Positions 35,353 through 43,430 of a DNA stretch of 64,000 bases are shown one piece after another. The position numbers were made by a program, and so were the translations under genes. The notes under the pieces were generated by a model. That model was not told the DNA's origin. It saw nothing but the letters and a program-made list of their open reading frames with translations, and searched no databases. Position 1 is the first letter of the stretch. Each line of letters opens with the position of its first letter. This DNA comes from Candidatus Lernaella stagnicola (GTDB lineage Bacteria > Lernaellota > Lernaellaia > Lernaellales > Lernaellaceae): the NCBI GenBank assembly GCA_030765525.1, contig JAVCCK010000041.1, forward strand, positions 62,001-126,000. Reading direction: 5' to 3'.

Positions 35353-36288
35353 GTGAATTCCGTACCTCCAAATAAAGGCCCCGTCCTGCGGCCGCCGCAC
35401 CTGCAACCCGGCGACCGCGTCGCTGTCGTAGCTCCCGCCGGTCCTTATGATAACGCCATGCTCGCTCGCGGCATCGCCATATGGACGGCCCGCGGATTCG
35501 ACGTCCACGTTCCCGAGCGATTGGACCAACGCGAAGAGTACCTCGCCGGGTCGGATTGGTGGCGCGCCGAAGTGCTGCACACAGCGTTGCGCGACCCAAG
35601 CATCAAAGCCCTGCTTTGCGCCCGCGGCGGCTACGGTTCGCTGCGGCTTTTCGATCGACTGGAAATCGATCTCTTCCGGGAGTTCCCGAAGCCGCTTGTC
35701 GGCTTTTCCGACATCACGGCGCTGCAACTGGAATGTTGGCGGAAAACTCAGCTTGTTACGTTCAGCGGTCCCATGATCGCCGGTTCGCAGCTTGGCCGGT
35801 TGAGTGAAGAAGAAACCGACATTTACTTTCGCACGCTGACCGATCCCGCGCCGCCGCCGGAGATGGGCGGACCCGACGTCCACACCGTGCTTTCCGGTTC
35901 GGCGGAAGGAATCCTGCTGGGCGGCAACCTGACGCTGCTGACCCACATGGCCGCCGCCGGTCGCCTGCCGAATCTGCGTGGCGCGATTCTCTTTTTTGAA
36001 GACATCCACGAAGCGCCGTACCGAGTTGACCGCATGCTAACGACACTTCGCTTGGGCGGGCATTTGGATGGCGTCGCCGGCTTCGCAGTGGGCGATCTCG
36101 GCGATAACATGGATGACGTACTTCTCGACACCATTCTCATGGATCGTGTGGGCGATCTCGGCGTACCGATCGCCGTCGGTTTTCCGATCGGCCACGGGTC
36201 GAGAAACCGCATCATCCCGCTCGGTGTTCCGGTGCGTCTCACCACCGCGCCACCGGGACTGCAGTTCCTCGCCGGCGGCGTTTCGTGA
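35353..36288 (+). CDS. ldcA: LD-carboxypeptidase (murein tetrapeptide carboxypeptidase), S66
   Basis: LdcA trims the terminal D-Ala from cytoplasmic murein tetrapeptides so that they can be recycled. The 311 residues have the S66 triad: Ser119 in GFSDIT, Glu216 in FFEDIHEAP and His281 in GHGSRN, and the ARGGYGSLR strand. There is no signal peptide, consistent with cytosolic action. The GTG start abuts the previous stop, and the stop overlaps the next gene as GTGA. With mpl two genes on, this supports tripeptide recycling. Confidence 0.92.
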   Translation: MNSVPPNKGPVLRPPHLQPGDRVAVVAPAGPYDNAMLARGIAIWTARGFDVHVPERLDQREEYLAGSDWWRAEVLHTALRDPSIKALLCARGGYGSLRLFDRLEIDLFREFPKPLVGFSDITALQLECWRKTQLVTFSGPMIAGSQLGRLSEEETDIYFRTLTDPAPPPEMGGPDVHTVLSGSAEGILLGGNLTLLTHMAAAGRLPNLRGAILFFEDIHEAPYRVDRMLTTLRLGGHLDGVAGFAVGDLGDNMDDVLLDTILMDRVGDLGVPIAVGFPIGHGSRNRIIPLGVPVRLTTAPPGLQFLAGGVS

Positions 36289-37361
36289 ACGAACCGGCTG
36301 CCATTCTCGAACGTGCCGTCGAGCAAAAAGATATCCCCGGCGCCGTCCTGCGAGTCGAGCGGGCAGGGCGCTTGGTTCATGAATCAGCCCACGGTGTGAC
36401 CCGCTACGACACGCCCCATCCGGTTCGGCTCGATACGTGGTTCGACCTAGCCAGTCTCACGAAAATTCTCGCGACGACGCCTGTGGCCATGCGCTTGTTC
36501 GACCGTGGCGATCTGGACCTTGATGCACCGCTGCACGACTTCCTGCCGGACGTCGCGGAAGATTTCGGCCGGCAACCGTTTTACCGTTTCTTGCACCACA
36601 CCAGCGGCGCCAGGCCGTCTGGATCCTATCATCGCCTTATGCCGCCGGAGTTGGTCGCCACGGCCGGTGGAAAAACGTGGACCAAGTCCCAACTAGCCGA
36701 AGAACGCCCTGCCTACGAGCCGGGCACGCGGCAAGTCTACAGCGACATCGGTTTCGCGCTGGCCGGATGGGCTTTGGAGCGGTTGTCCGGCGCGTCGCTT
36801 GACGACCTTTTTCAGCGGGAGGTTGCCGGCCCGCTGCGAATTACCGACCTACTGTTTCTGCAGGTCACGCCGCGGTCGGTTGATTCGATTGCCGCGACCC
36901 AGGACTGTCCGTGGCGGGGCAGGGTTGTATGCGGCGTCGTTCACGATTACGACACCTACGCCGCCGGTGGAGCGTTGGGGCAAGCGGGCCTTTTCGGCAC
37001 GGCGGCGGCCGTTGCGCGGGTGGTCGAGGAATTCCGTCTAGCGCTGCAAGGGGAAAGTGACTGGCTGTCCAACTCGGCCATGACCGCGTTTCTAAACAAT
37101 GCGGATCATCTGCCCGGCGTGGATTATCGACTTGGTTTCGATACCGTGTCTGCCGTCGGTTCGACGGCCGGCGACCATTTCAGTCGCGACACTTTCGGAC
37201 ATCTCGGTTTCACCGGTGTCAGCGCTTGGTGTGACCCCAAGGCCGAACTGACAGTTGTGCTTCTGACCAACCGCCTGCATCCTTCCATCGAGAACTTGGC
37301 GATCCGAACCCTGCGTCCCGCGGTTCACAATGCGGTGTGGAAGGAATTGTTCGATGGCTGA
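36285..37361 (+). CDS. Serine hydrolase of the beta-lactamase / class C PBP-like superfamily
   Basis: The 358 residues carry the SxxK nucleophile motif SLTK (Ser57, Lys60), a YSD triad element (152-154) in place of YxN, and a late HLG motif (FGHLGFTG). No signal peptide is seen, so it should act in the cytoplasm. The family includes D-amino-acid peptidases, esterases and beta-lactamase-like enzymes. The position between ldcA and mpl suggests a muropeptide or D-amino-acid substrate, not antibiotic resistance; this is inference from context. The GTG start overlaps the ldcA stop, and the 3' end overlaps mpl by 8 bases. Confidence 0.8.
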   Translation: MNEPAAILERAVEQKDIPGAVLRVERAGRLVHESAHGVTRYDTPHPVRLDTWFDLASLTKILATTPVAMRLFDRGDLDLDAPLHDFLPDVAEDFGRQPFYRFLHHTSGARPSGSYHRLMPPELVATAGGKTWTKSQLAEERPAYEPGTRQVYSDIGFALAGWALERLSGASLDDLFQREVAGPLRITDLLFLQVTPRSVDSIAATQDCPWRGRVVCGVVHDYDTYAAGGALGQAGLFGTAAAVARVVEEFRLALQGESDWLSNSAMTAFLNNADHLPGVDYRLGFDTVSAVGSTAGDHFSRDTFGHLGFTGVSAWCDPKAELTVVLLTNRLHPSIENLAIRTLRPAVHNAVWKELFDG

Positions 37362-38799
37362 CTGCAAACTCGACACGGAAGCCATCCGCCACATTCATTT
37401 GATCGCCGTTTGCGGCGCCGGCATGGGCAGCCTTGCCGGTATGCTCAAAGCGCTCGGCTATCACGTCACCGGCAGCGACGTCGGCGCGTATCCGCCGATG
37501 AGCGAACAACTCGAAGCGCTGGGGATAAAGATTCTTGAAGGGTACGACCCGAGTCACCTGGAGCCGCGTCCGGACTTGGTGGTCATCGGCAATGCGATCA
37601 GCAAAGGAAACGCGGAGGGGGATGCCGCGATCGCCGCGGGCATCGATTACATTTCGATGACCGACGCGCTGCGTCTCTTTTTCTTTCGCCGAAAAACACT
37701 GGCGGCCTTGTGCGGCACGCACGGCAAGACAACCTCCACCGCGGCCCTGGCGTGGATACTGGAACACGGCGGCTTTGACCCGACTTACCTCGTCGGTGGT
37801 GTCATGGAGAATACCGACGCCAGCTACCGCGTCGGGCAGAGCTCTTTAGCCGTCGTCGAGGGCGACGAATACGACACGGCTTGGTTCGACAAAGTCCCCA
37901 AGTTTGTGCGCTACCGACCGGACCTCGCGGTGTTGGAGAATATCGAATTCGACCACGCGGATATCTACGATGATCTCGACGCTGTCCGCGATGCATTTCG
38001 CCAATTGGTCACCGCGCTTCCCGCCGGCGGCGTTCTCGCCGCAGGAATCGATTGCCCCAACGTACGCGACCTGGTGAAGGAAGCCTCTTGCGAAGTCGTT
38101 TCCTTCGGTTTCGCACCCGACGCCCGTGTCGGCGGCGAAATACTCGCCGTGTCCCCCGCGGGCATGCGTTTTGTCTTGCGCGTCGACGGAGAAGAGCGCG
38201 GCCCCTTCGAATCCGTTCTCTCCGGCAAACACAACCTGCTCAACCTTATGGGCGTTTACATTTTGGCGCGGCGGCTTGGCGTCTCGGACGCCGGTTTCGC
38301 TGACGGCTTGGCGACCTTTCGCGGCATCAAGCGGCGACAGCAGGTGATCGGCGAAGCGGCGGGGGTGCTCGTCATCGATGACTTCGCGCACCACCCAACA
38401 GCCGTTCGTGTCACGCTGGAAAGCCTGCGCGCCGCGCGACCCGGGCGCAGGCTGGTTACCGTTTTCGAGCCGCGCACCAACACGTCGCGTCGCGCCTTTT
38501 TCCAGGAAGAATATGCGAAGGCTTTCGCCGCCGCCGACTTGGCAGTCATCGTTGAAGTGCAGGCCCTGCAAAAGGGGCTGCCCGAGGACGTGTTGGACGT
38601 GGCGCGCCTCGTGAGGGAACTCGAGGAGTTAGGCACCAACGCGGTCTATGCCGCCGATTACGACGACGCCCTCCGCATTGTGCTCGAACGTGCGCACGCG
38701 GGCGATCAGATTGCGTTTCTATCCAACGGTGGTTTCGGAAAACTGCCACGGCGCGCGGCAGCCGCCTTGTCTGAGAAGGAAATGAACCGTGCCGAATGA
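37354..38799 (+). CDS. mpl: UDP-MurNAc:L-Ala-gamma-D-Glu-meso-DAP ligase
   Basis: Mpl attaches recycled tripeptide to UDP-MurNAc. The 481 residues have the Mur ligase order: N-domain Rossmann IHLIAVCGAGMGSLAGML, ATP loop LCGTHGKTTSTAALAW, EGDEYDTAWFDK, HNLLNLMGVY, and the C-domain FEPRTNTSRRAFFQ. The family signature of MurC-like enzymes is present, and the IDDFAHHPTAVR segment is typical of Mpl. It starts inside the previous gene (ATGGCTGA). ldcA, the hydrolase and mpl form one translationally coupled unit. Confidence 0.94.
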   Translation: MADCKLDTEAIRHIHLIAVCGAGMGSLAGMLKALGYHVTGSDVGAYPPMSEQLEALGIKILEGYDPSHLEPRPDLVVIGNAISKGNAEGDAAIAAGIDYISMTDALRLFFFRRKTLAALCGTHGKTTSTAALAWILEHGGFDPTYLVGGVMENTDASYRVGQSSLAVVEGDEYDTAWFDKVPKFVRYRPDLAVLENIEFDHADIYDDLDAVRDAFRQLVTALPAGGVLAAGIDCPNVRDLVKEASCEVVSFGFAPDARVGGEILAVSPAGMRFVLRVDGEERGPFESVLSGKHNLLNLMGVYILARRLGVSDAGFADGLATFRGIKRRQQVIGEAAGVLVIDDFAHHPTAVRVTLESLRAARPGRRLVTVFEPRTNTSRRAFFQEEYAKAFAAADLAVIVEVQALQKGLPEDVLDVARLVRELEELGTNAVYAADYDDALRIVLERAHAGDQIAFLSNGGFGKLPRRAAAALSEKEMNRAE

Positions 38800-39760
38800 C
38801 CTGGTCGTCGTCGAACAAAACGCCAACGCGCTAGTGGCGGTCGCTTCGCTCGACGGCATAGCCGGGGCGGCGATTTGGGCGCACCAACTTTCGCCGCTCA
38901 AGGCTTTTCTCTTCGCAGCCGAGGGCGCGGTTGGTCACACACTATCAGCGCCGGCGTTGGGTCCGGATGCCGGCATCAAGGCGCTCCATTTCATCGGTCT
39001 GCCACTCATGGCCGAGGACATGGAGGCCCTGCGGAAGCTTATCGATCGGCCGGATTTTACCGAGGTTCGTTGGCTGGACCATCATTACCTCCACGCCGAT
39101 CACGTATCGCTAATGCAGCGTCACGGCGTGCGAATCATCAACGACACGCGCGTCGGTTCGAGCACGCGTCTTCTCCTGGACTCGCTATCCGAGCCTCCTG
39201 AGTGGGGCGGGCACGTATATCGCGCGCTCGAAGCGGGTATCGAAGCCGCGGGCGATCCTTGGCGGCAATGGCTGCTCGTGTTTCTGGCGGTGCGCGAAAG
39301 TCCCTTCGATATCAGACATGCGATTGCGCCACTGATTGATGAACGTTTCGAGGCTTTCGACCCCGCACTCGTTGAGGCTGGAGAAGAAATATGGCGTCGC
39401 ATTCGCGCCATGGCGGAGAGCCCCATGCATGAAGTGGAAGCCGGCGGGCTGCGGCTTGTGGTCAGTGGACTTCCTCCTTCGGAACTGAGTACCTACCGCT
39501 TGATGATCGAAGCGATTGCCCGGCATCGCGACGCCGACCTGGTGATTGCCGCCTTCGACCGCCAGGCGCGCCTGGTCGTCGCGGCCCCGCGTGTGACGTC
39601 AGCGAAGATCGACTTGCTGGAGATCGGAGAGCGTATTGTCTCCGCCGGCTTGAACGTTTTCCACTATGACGCAGGCACGCTATTCATCGACACGGCCGAT
39701 CTTTCGGTGCCCAAGGCGGTCGACCGAATCATTGCCGTGGTCACGACAGGCGAAGCATAA
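38789..39760 (+). CDS. DHH-like phosphoesterase-family protein, probably degenerate
   Basis: The 323 residues contain a central DHH motif (LDHHYLHADH) and a C-terminal region with the look of DHHA1, but the first metal motif is only partly kept (SLDGIAGAA in place of DxDGxxSA). Activity is therefore doubtful. Such proteins hydrolyse oligo- or cyclic nucleotides when intact. The GTG start lies 11 bases inside mpl, with AAGGAA upstream, so it is the last gene of the peptidoglycan-recycling run. A hairpin at 39766-39785 follows the stop. Confidence 0.5.
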   Translation: MPNDLVVVEQNANALVAVASLDGIAGAAIWAHQLSPLKAFLFAAEGAVGHTLSAPALGPDAGIKALHFIGLPLMAEDMEALRKLIDRPDFTEVRWLDHHYLHADHVSLMQRHGVRIINDTRVGSSTRLLLDSLSEPPEWGGHVYRALEAGIEAAGDPWRQWLLVFLAVRESPFDIRHAIAPLIDERFEAFDPALVEAGEEIWRRIRAMAESPMHEVEAGGLRLVVSGLPPSELSTYRLMIEAIARHRDADLVIAAFDRQARLVVAAPRVTSAKIDLLEIGERIVSAGLNVFHYDAGTLFIDTADLSVPKAVDRIIAVVTTGEA

Positions 39761-39765
39761 AAAAA

Positions 39766-39785
39766 GCGCCGGTCGAAACCGGCGC
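39766..39785 (-). terminator. Strong intrinsic terminator shared by convergent genes
   Basis: An 8-bp GC-rich stem (GCGCCGGT with ACCGGCGC) has a CGAA loop. Read on the minus strand it is followed at once by a run of T, so it terminates the lipoprotein gene. On the plus strand a T run starts 15 bases later (39801-39807) and termination is weaker. Confidence 0.85.
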
Positions 39786-39809
39786 CGGAATTGCCTGAAT
39801 TTTTTTCGG

Positions 39810-41261
39810 TTACCAGATTTCGATATCGACGATGTTGAAGCCCGTCAGGTCGAAGGTATATTCGACGGTCAGATCGACGGCGGAAATACCGTATACCGTG
39901 CCGTCGTCGGTCGCGACCCAGATTTCGTTGCGTGTGAAACAGGGCTGCATCGCCACCACACGATCACCGTCGGGTAAGACGATCGGATCGTCCTGCGAGA
40001 CAACCCAATCGCCGCCGTCGATCGAGTAGGCGTACACGTTCGGGGCTTCGCCGTCACCGATCCAAACCTGTCCGGTGGAGAGGGCAGCCAACGTAGCCAT
40101 CTTGCCATCCATGTTCACGAAGCCTTCGTGATTCGCCACCTCATAGAAATCAAGTCGCGAACCCGAGCCGGCGTCGTCTCCCGAACTCAGGACGATGGCA
40201 TAATCCTGGGCGCCTGCGACCTTGATAGGATTCGGCCATTCCACCGACCGCCGTCCGACGATCGCGTTCATCGTATTGCCCGAGCCGTCGATAAAGTAAA
40301 GGTAGCCCTCGTTGTAGACGCCACTGCCGGGTTCGGTATTGCTACCCAAGGCCAAAAGGAAGACGTCGTTGACTCCCACGTCCGTGGGGTAGGACAGGTC
40401 GTTCAGCAAAATCATGCCGGCCATGTACGAATTCTCCCAGTTGTCTTCGAGCGGCCGGAAAATGGAGAGATCGTGGTTGGTATTCTCGACGATATACAGG
40501 TTGTCGTTGTTCTCGATCGCCTCAACGCCGATGTGCGCCGGAAGCAAGGTAACGTTCGAGACTTCCTTGACGTCGTCGGGGTCCAAATCGAACAGGGAGA
40601 CATAACCTTGCTCGGCGAGCGAGACAATCGCGCCGTAGCTGTCGTACATGATCGTCATCGACTGCAGTTCGCCGTCGAGCGTCGTGCCGAGATAATTGGC
40701 GGTTTCCGTGTCGTTGCCCACGTCCAGTAGGGCGATTCGGCCGCCTTGCCCCACCACGAATACGTCGCCGGTGACCCACAGATTCGCCGAGGCGGTGATC
40801 GTTTCGCCGTTGCCCACATTATACCAACTCGCTTGCACCAAGGTCTTGCCATTGCTTAATGTCGTGGCCACACCATCCGTGTTTATGGAAGCGATCGCGG
40901 TGTCCGCTATGCTCCAATCCACCGGTACATTGTTGACGTCGTTACCGGCCGTGTCTCTCCCGTTGGCCCCGTAACCAATCTCAAAGCCCACCGGCTCGGC
41001 GGTGAATTCCGGCTTAATGAACAGTTCGGTAAGATCGCCCTCGAACGGCGTGTCGTCGTCGTCGTCGTCTCCACCGGTGTCGTCGTCGCCGCTGGTGTCG
41101 TCGTCATCGTCACCTGGGGAAGGGGAGCCGCCGTTGTCGTCGTCGGCACCTGCGTCCGGGTCGTCGAGGCTGTCGTTCAATGTGCCGCTGTCGCCACCAC
41201 CGCAGGCAAAGACAACCAACAAAAGCGCCAATAGCGCTACCAGGATCAGCTTGTTTTGCAT
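39810..41261 (-). CDS. Lipoprotein with Asp-rich spacer and beta-propeller-like domain
   Basis: This 483-residue lipoprotein has a signal peptide with lipobox VFAC (Cys at 20), followed by GGGDSGT. Residues about 30-75 are a low-complexity Asp/Gly spacer (DDDDDTSGDDDTGGDDDDDD). The rest has repeated beta-rich blades (GDVFVVGQGGRIALLDVGN; TGQVWIGDGEAPNVYAYSID), suggestive of a beta-propeller. It probably sits on the outer membrane with the spacer lifting the propeller off the surface; the ligand is unknown. Such Asp-rich spacers recur in deltaproteobacterial lipoproteins. The spacer is encoded by near-tandem GAC/GAT triplets. Confidence 0.8.
   Translation of the reverse strand: MQNKLILVALLALLLVVFACGGGDSGTLNDSLDDPDAGADDDNGGSPSPGDDDDDTSGDDDTGGDDDDDDTPFEGDLTELFIKPEFTAEPVGFEIGYGANGRDTAGNDVNNVPVDWSIADTAIASINTDGVATTLSNGKTLVQASWYNVGNGETITASANLWVTGDVFVVGQGGRIALLDVGNDTETANYLGTTLDGELQSMTIMYDSYGAIVSLAEQGYVSLFDLDPDDVKEVSNVTLLPAHIGVEAIENNDNLYIVENTNHDLSIFRPLEDNWENSYMAGMILLNDLSYPTDVGVNDVFLLALGSNTEPGSGVYNEGYLYFIDGSGNTMNAIVGRRSVEWPNPIKVAGAQDYAIVLSSGDDAGSGSRLDFYEVANHEGFVNMDGKMATLAALSTGQVWIGDGEAPNVYAYSIDGGDWVVSQDDPIVLPDGDRVVAMQPCFTRNEIWVATDDGTVYGISAVDLTVEYTFDLTGFNIVDIEIW
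41036..41165. repeat. Degenerate trinucleotide repeat encoding the Asp-rich spacer
   Basis: Many GTC/GTCGTC triplets (Asp codons on the other strand) run imperfectly through this stretch, for example CGTCGTCGTCGTCGTC near 41056-41071. It is a coding microsatellite in which slippage could change spacer length without shifting frame. Confidence 0.6.
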
Positions 41262-41281
41262 CAGTCGTTCTCCTTGCGAAC

Positions 41282-41322
41282 GTTTGCGACAGTATAGCCC
41301 TATTGAAAAATAGGACGCAAAC
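41282..41322. repeat. Nested inverted repeat in the lipoprotein/apbE divergent spacer
   Basis: Outer arms GTTTGCG (41282-41288) and CGCAAAC (41316-41322) enclose inner arms CCTATT (41299-41304) and AATAGG (41309-41314) around a GAAA loop. It lies just upstream of the apbE -35 box and could be an operator or cruciform. Confidence 0.45.
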
Positions 41323-41324
41323 CC

Positions 41325-41353
41325 TTGACGCCTGCCCGGGCACGCCGTTTACT
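41325..41353 (+). promoter_or_regulatory. Candidate promoter of apbE
   Basis: TTGACG (41325-41330), a 17-base spacer and TTTACT (41348-41353) end 32 bases before the apbE GTG. The -35 matches 5 of 6 and the -10 matches 4 of 6. Confidence 0.5.
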
Positions 41354-41385
41354 AAGCGCTACCTGCTTACCGAAAGGACCGAAGC

Positions 41386-42420
41386 GTGCGCCATAGAGTG
41401 TTAGCCGGCCTGGTCGTGCTAGCGTGGTTGATGGCCTGTTCGCCGGAGCCGGCGCCGCTGCCGCGTTCTCCGAGCCCTGTTAGTGAGCGGCGCATTCTCA
41501 TGGGCACGCAGGTGGAAATCAATATCTTCGGCACCGCGAAATCATCTGCGCAACAGGCCCTCAAAGCCGGCTTCGACGCCATGGAACAGGTGCAGAGTTG
41601 GGCTCATCCGGAATGGCCGTCCTCGGAACTGTATCAACTCAACGCAGCCGCGGGCAAAGAGCCGCGTAAACTGAATCCCCAGTTGTTCGCGGTGCTCAAA
41701 ATGGCCCACGAAATTTCGATTCATTCTCAAGGAGCCTTCGACGTTACGTTCGCCGGAGGCGGAAAACTGTGGGACCTCAAGAATCCGGAAGCTTTCCGCG
41801 TGCCGACCGACGCCGAATTGCGCGAAGCGATTAAATCCATCGACTACCGCCGCGTAAAACTCGATGAATCATCGCATTCCGCGTTCATCGAAGATTCCGA
41901 CACGCGTGTCAATCTTGGCGGCATCGCGAAGGGATGGGCGGCCGATATGGCCATGCAGGCACTGAAAAAGAACGGCGTGCAAAACGCTATCGTCAACATC
42001 GGCGGTGACATGCTGGTAGCCGGCAGCAAGAACGGCGTGCCTTGGCGTATCGGCGTGCAGGATCCCCGCCGACCGCGTGGTTCGTATTTCACGGTGTTGG
42101 AGGCGACGGGTTCGCTCGCCATCGCCACGTCGGGAGATTACGAACGCTTCGTCATTCACGATGGGATTCGCTACCATCACATCCTGGACCCGAAAACAGG
42201 ACGCCCGGCGCGGCGCTGCCGGAGCGTTACGTTGGTGGCGTCCACCGCCGCGCTCGCCGACGCTCTGGCAACGGCGGTGTTTGTTCTAGGTCCGGAAGAG
42301 GGCGCCGCCATGCTGCAGAAATATTACCCTGAAACCGATTCGCTCATTATCGACGCCGTGGGAGCTACTCACGAAACGCCGGGTTTCTCGGCGTGGCAGG
42401 CCGGGGATAAAGATGAATAA
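41386..42420 (+). CDS. apbE: FAD:protein FMN transferase (ApbE), lipoprotein
   Basis: ApbE moves FMN from FAD onto Thr/Ser of Na+-pumping flavoproteins (NqrB/C, RnfG/D) and related proteins. The 344 residues start at GTG 41386 (AAAGGA upstream) with a signal peptide and lipobox LMAC, so it is a periplasmic lipoprotein. Family motifs are MGTQVEINIFG, GGIAKGWAADMAM and YHHILDPKTGRPAR. No Nqr/Rnf genes are in the window, so the acceptor is encoded elsewhere. The 3' end overlaps the next gene by 8 bases. Confidence 0.93.
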   Translation: MRHRVLAGLVVLAWLMACSPEPAPLPRSPSPVSERRILMGTQVEINIFGTAKSSAQQALKAGFDAMEQVQSWAHPEWPSSELYQLNAAAGKEPRKLNPQLFAVLKMAHEISIHSQGAFDVTFAGGGKLWDLKNPEAFRVPTDAELREAIKSIDYRRVKLDESSHSAFIEDSDTRVNLGGIAKGWAADMAMQALKKNGVQNAIVNIGGDMLVAGSKNGVPWRIGVQDPRRPRGSYFTVLEATGSLAIATSGDYERFVIHDGIRYHHILDPKTGRPARRCRSVTLVASTAALADALATAVFVLGPEEGAAMLQKYYPETDSLIIDAVGATHETPGFSAWQAGDKDE

Positions 42421-43291
42421 GTCCTTGAAATACTTGATTATTATCTCATTGGGGGCGGCGTTAATCTTCGCCTTGCTGAGCTATCTGAACTTGAAAAAAT
42501 CTATAGATATCAAAGAGTTATCGGAGGCCGTCGGCCAGATAGGCGAGATGGAATCGCATCTAATCGCCAAAAAAATTGATTGGACGGCCGTGGAGAAGCT
42601 GTATTCCGGACCATTGAAGAACTTCGTGAAGGAAACCAAGCGTTTCGCAAGCAATTCTTACCTACACGGGAAGATTGTCGATTCCATTACCGAGGGACAA
42701 AAGGGCGACGTGGGCGACGTGGCGGCGATTATCCTTCGCCGAACTTGGCTGCGGGTCTGCCTTTTTTACGTGGACGCCCTGATGGCGCCACAAGAGGAAC
42801 AGGAGCAAAACCTCAGCGCCGCCGAGCGAATCGAACGTGTACACGTGGTTATGCCACCGGTGCGGCGATTCGTGGCCGCGAGTGGCGAAGTGGCTGAAAA
42901 CAGCGTCAATGGAGCGCTACGCGCCTGGGAAGTGGATCCAGACAACCGGCAGAGTGCGCTGGACTTCCACGAAGCGGTGGCCGATGTGCTCGGCGCCACG
43001 ATATTGATACGTCTTGCGCAGTGGCGTCGGGAGGACGTCAACACCGACAAGGGTTACCGCCGGGCATTGGTGCTGCAAGCCGAGATGCGGCAGCTCATCT
43101 TTCCAGTTTACGCTGAGTTCTACGACGCCAAAGGGCGGAATGCGTGGGAAGTGCTCACGGAGTTCACGAGGCGTCCCACGGAAATGGATCCGGAAGTTAT
43201 CGAAGAGCGACTAAGCGAATACTTCGAGGGCCGACTAGAGAAAAAGGGGCTCATACCGAAGAATGAAGAGGCGACATCGCCAGCAGAGTAA
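42413..43291 (+). CDS. Membrane-anchored protein of unknown function
   Basis: The protein has 292 residues with one N-terminal span (about 7-25, YLIIISLGAALIFALLSYL). The rest is helical and charged, mostly outside the membrane if the anchor is type II. I recognise no domain. It overlaps apbE by 8 bases and has GGGGATAAAG before the ATG, so it is co-transcribed with apbE. A role with the ApbE acceptor is only a guess from position. Confidence 0.6.
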   Translation: MNKSLKYLIIISLGAALIFALLSYLNLKKSIDIKELSEAVGQIGEMESHLIAKKIDWTAVEKLYSGPLKNFVKETKRFASNSYLHGKIVDSITEGQKGDVGDVAAIILRRTWLRVCLFYVDALMAPQEEQEQNLSAAERIERVHVVMPPVRRFVAASGEVAENSVNGALRAWEVDPDNRQSALDFHEAVADVLGATILIRLAQWRREDVNTDKGYRRALVLQAEMRQLIFPVYAEFYDAKGRNAWEVLTEFTRRPTEMDPEVIEERLSEYFEGRLEKKGLIPKNEEATSPAE

Positions 43292-43430
43292 GTTGCGCAT
43301 AAGATATATTATGTAATGTTTTGTAACTATATGTCAACTCGTATACCCCCCAATGCTGAATATTCATCATCAACCATCATTTCAGCCGGTTATTAATGTT
43401 TTCCTGATGCTCTACTTTAGGTTCTGCGTC
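43292..43430. other. AT-rich convergent spacer
   Basis: The 139 bases between convergent genes are clearly AT-rich compared with flanking DNA (for example AAGATATATTATGTAATG). No hairpin with a T tract, gene or repeat is seen. Confidence 0.6.

Noticed and set aside
36285-37361. Antibiotic-resistance beta-lactamase
   Set aside because: It has SxxK and an HLG motif, but it lacks a signal peptide and sits in a murein-recycling run, so a cytosolic hydrolase is more likely.
41036-41165. CRISPR-like or tandem repeat array
   Set aside because: The repeats are triplets coding for Asp inside a lipoprotein gene, with no spacer-repeat periodicity.
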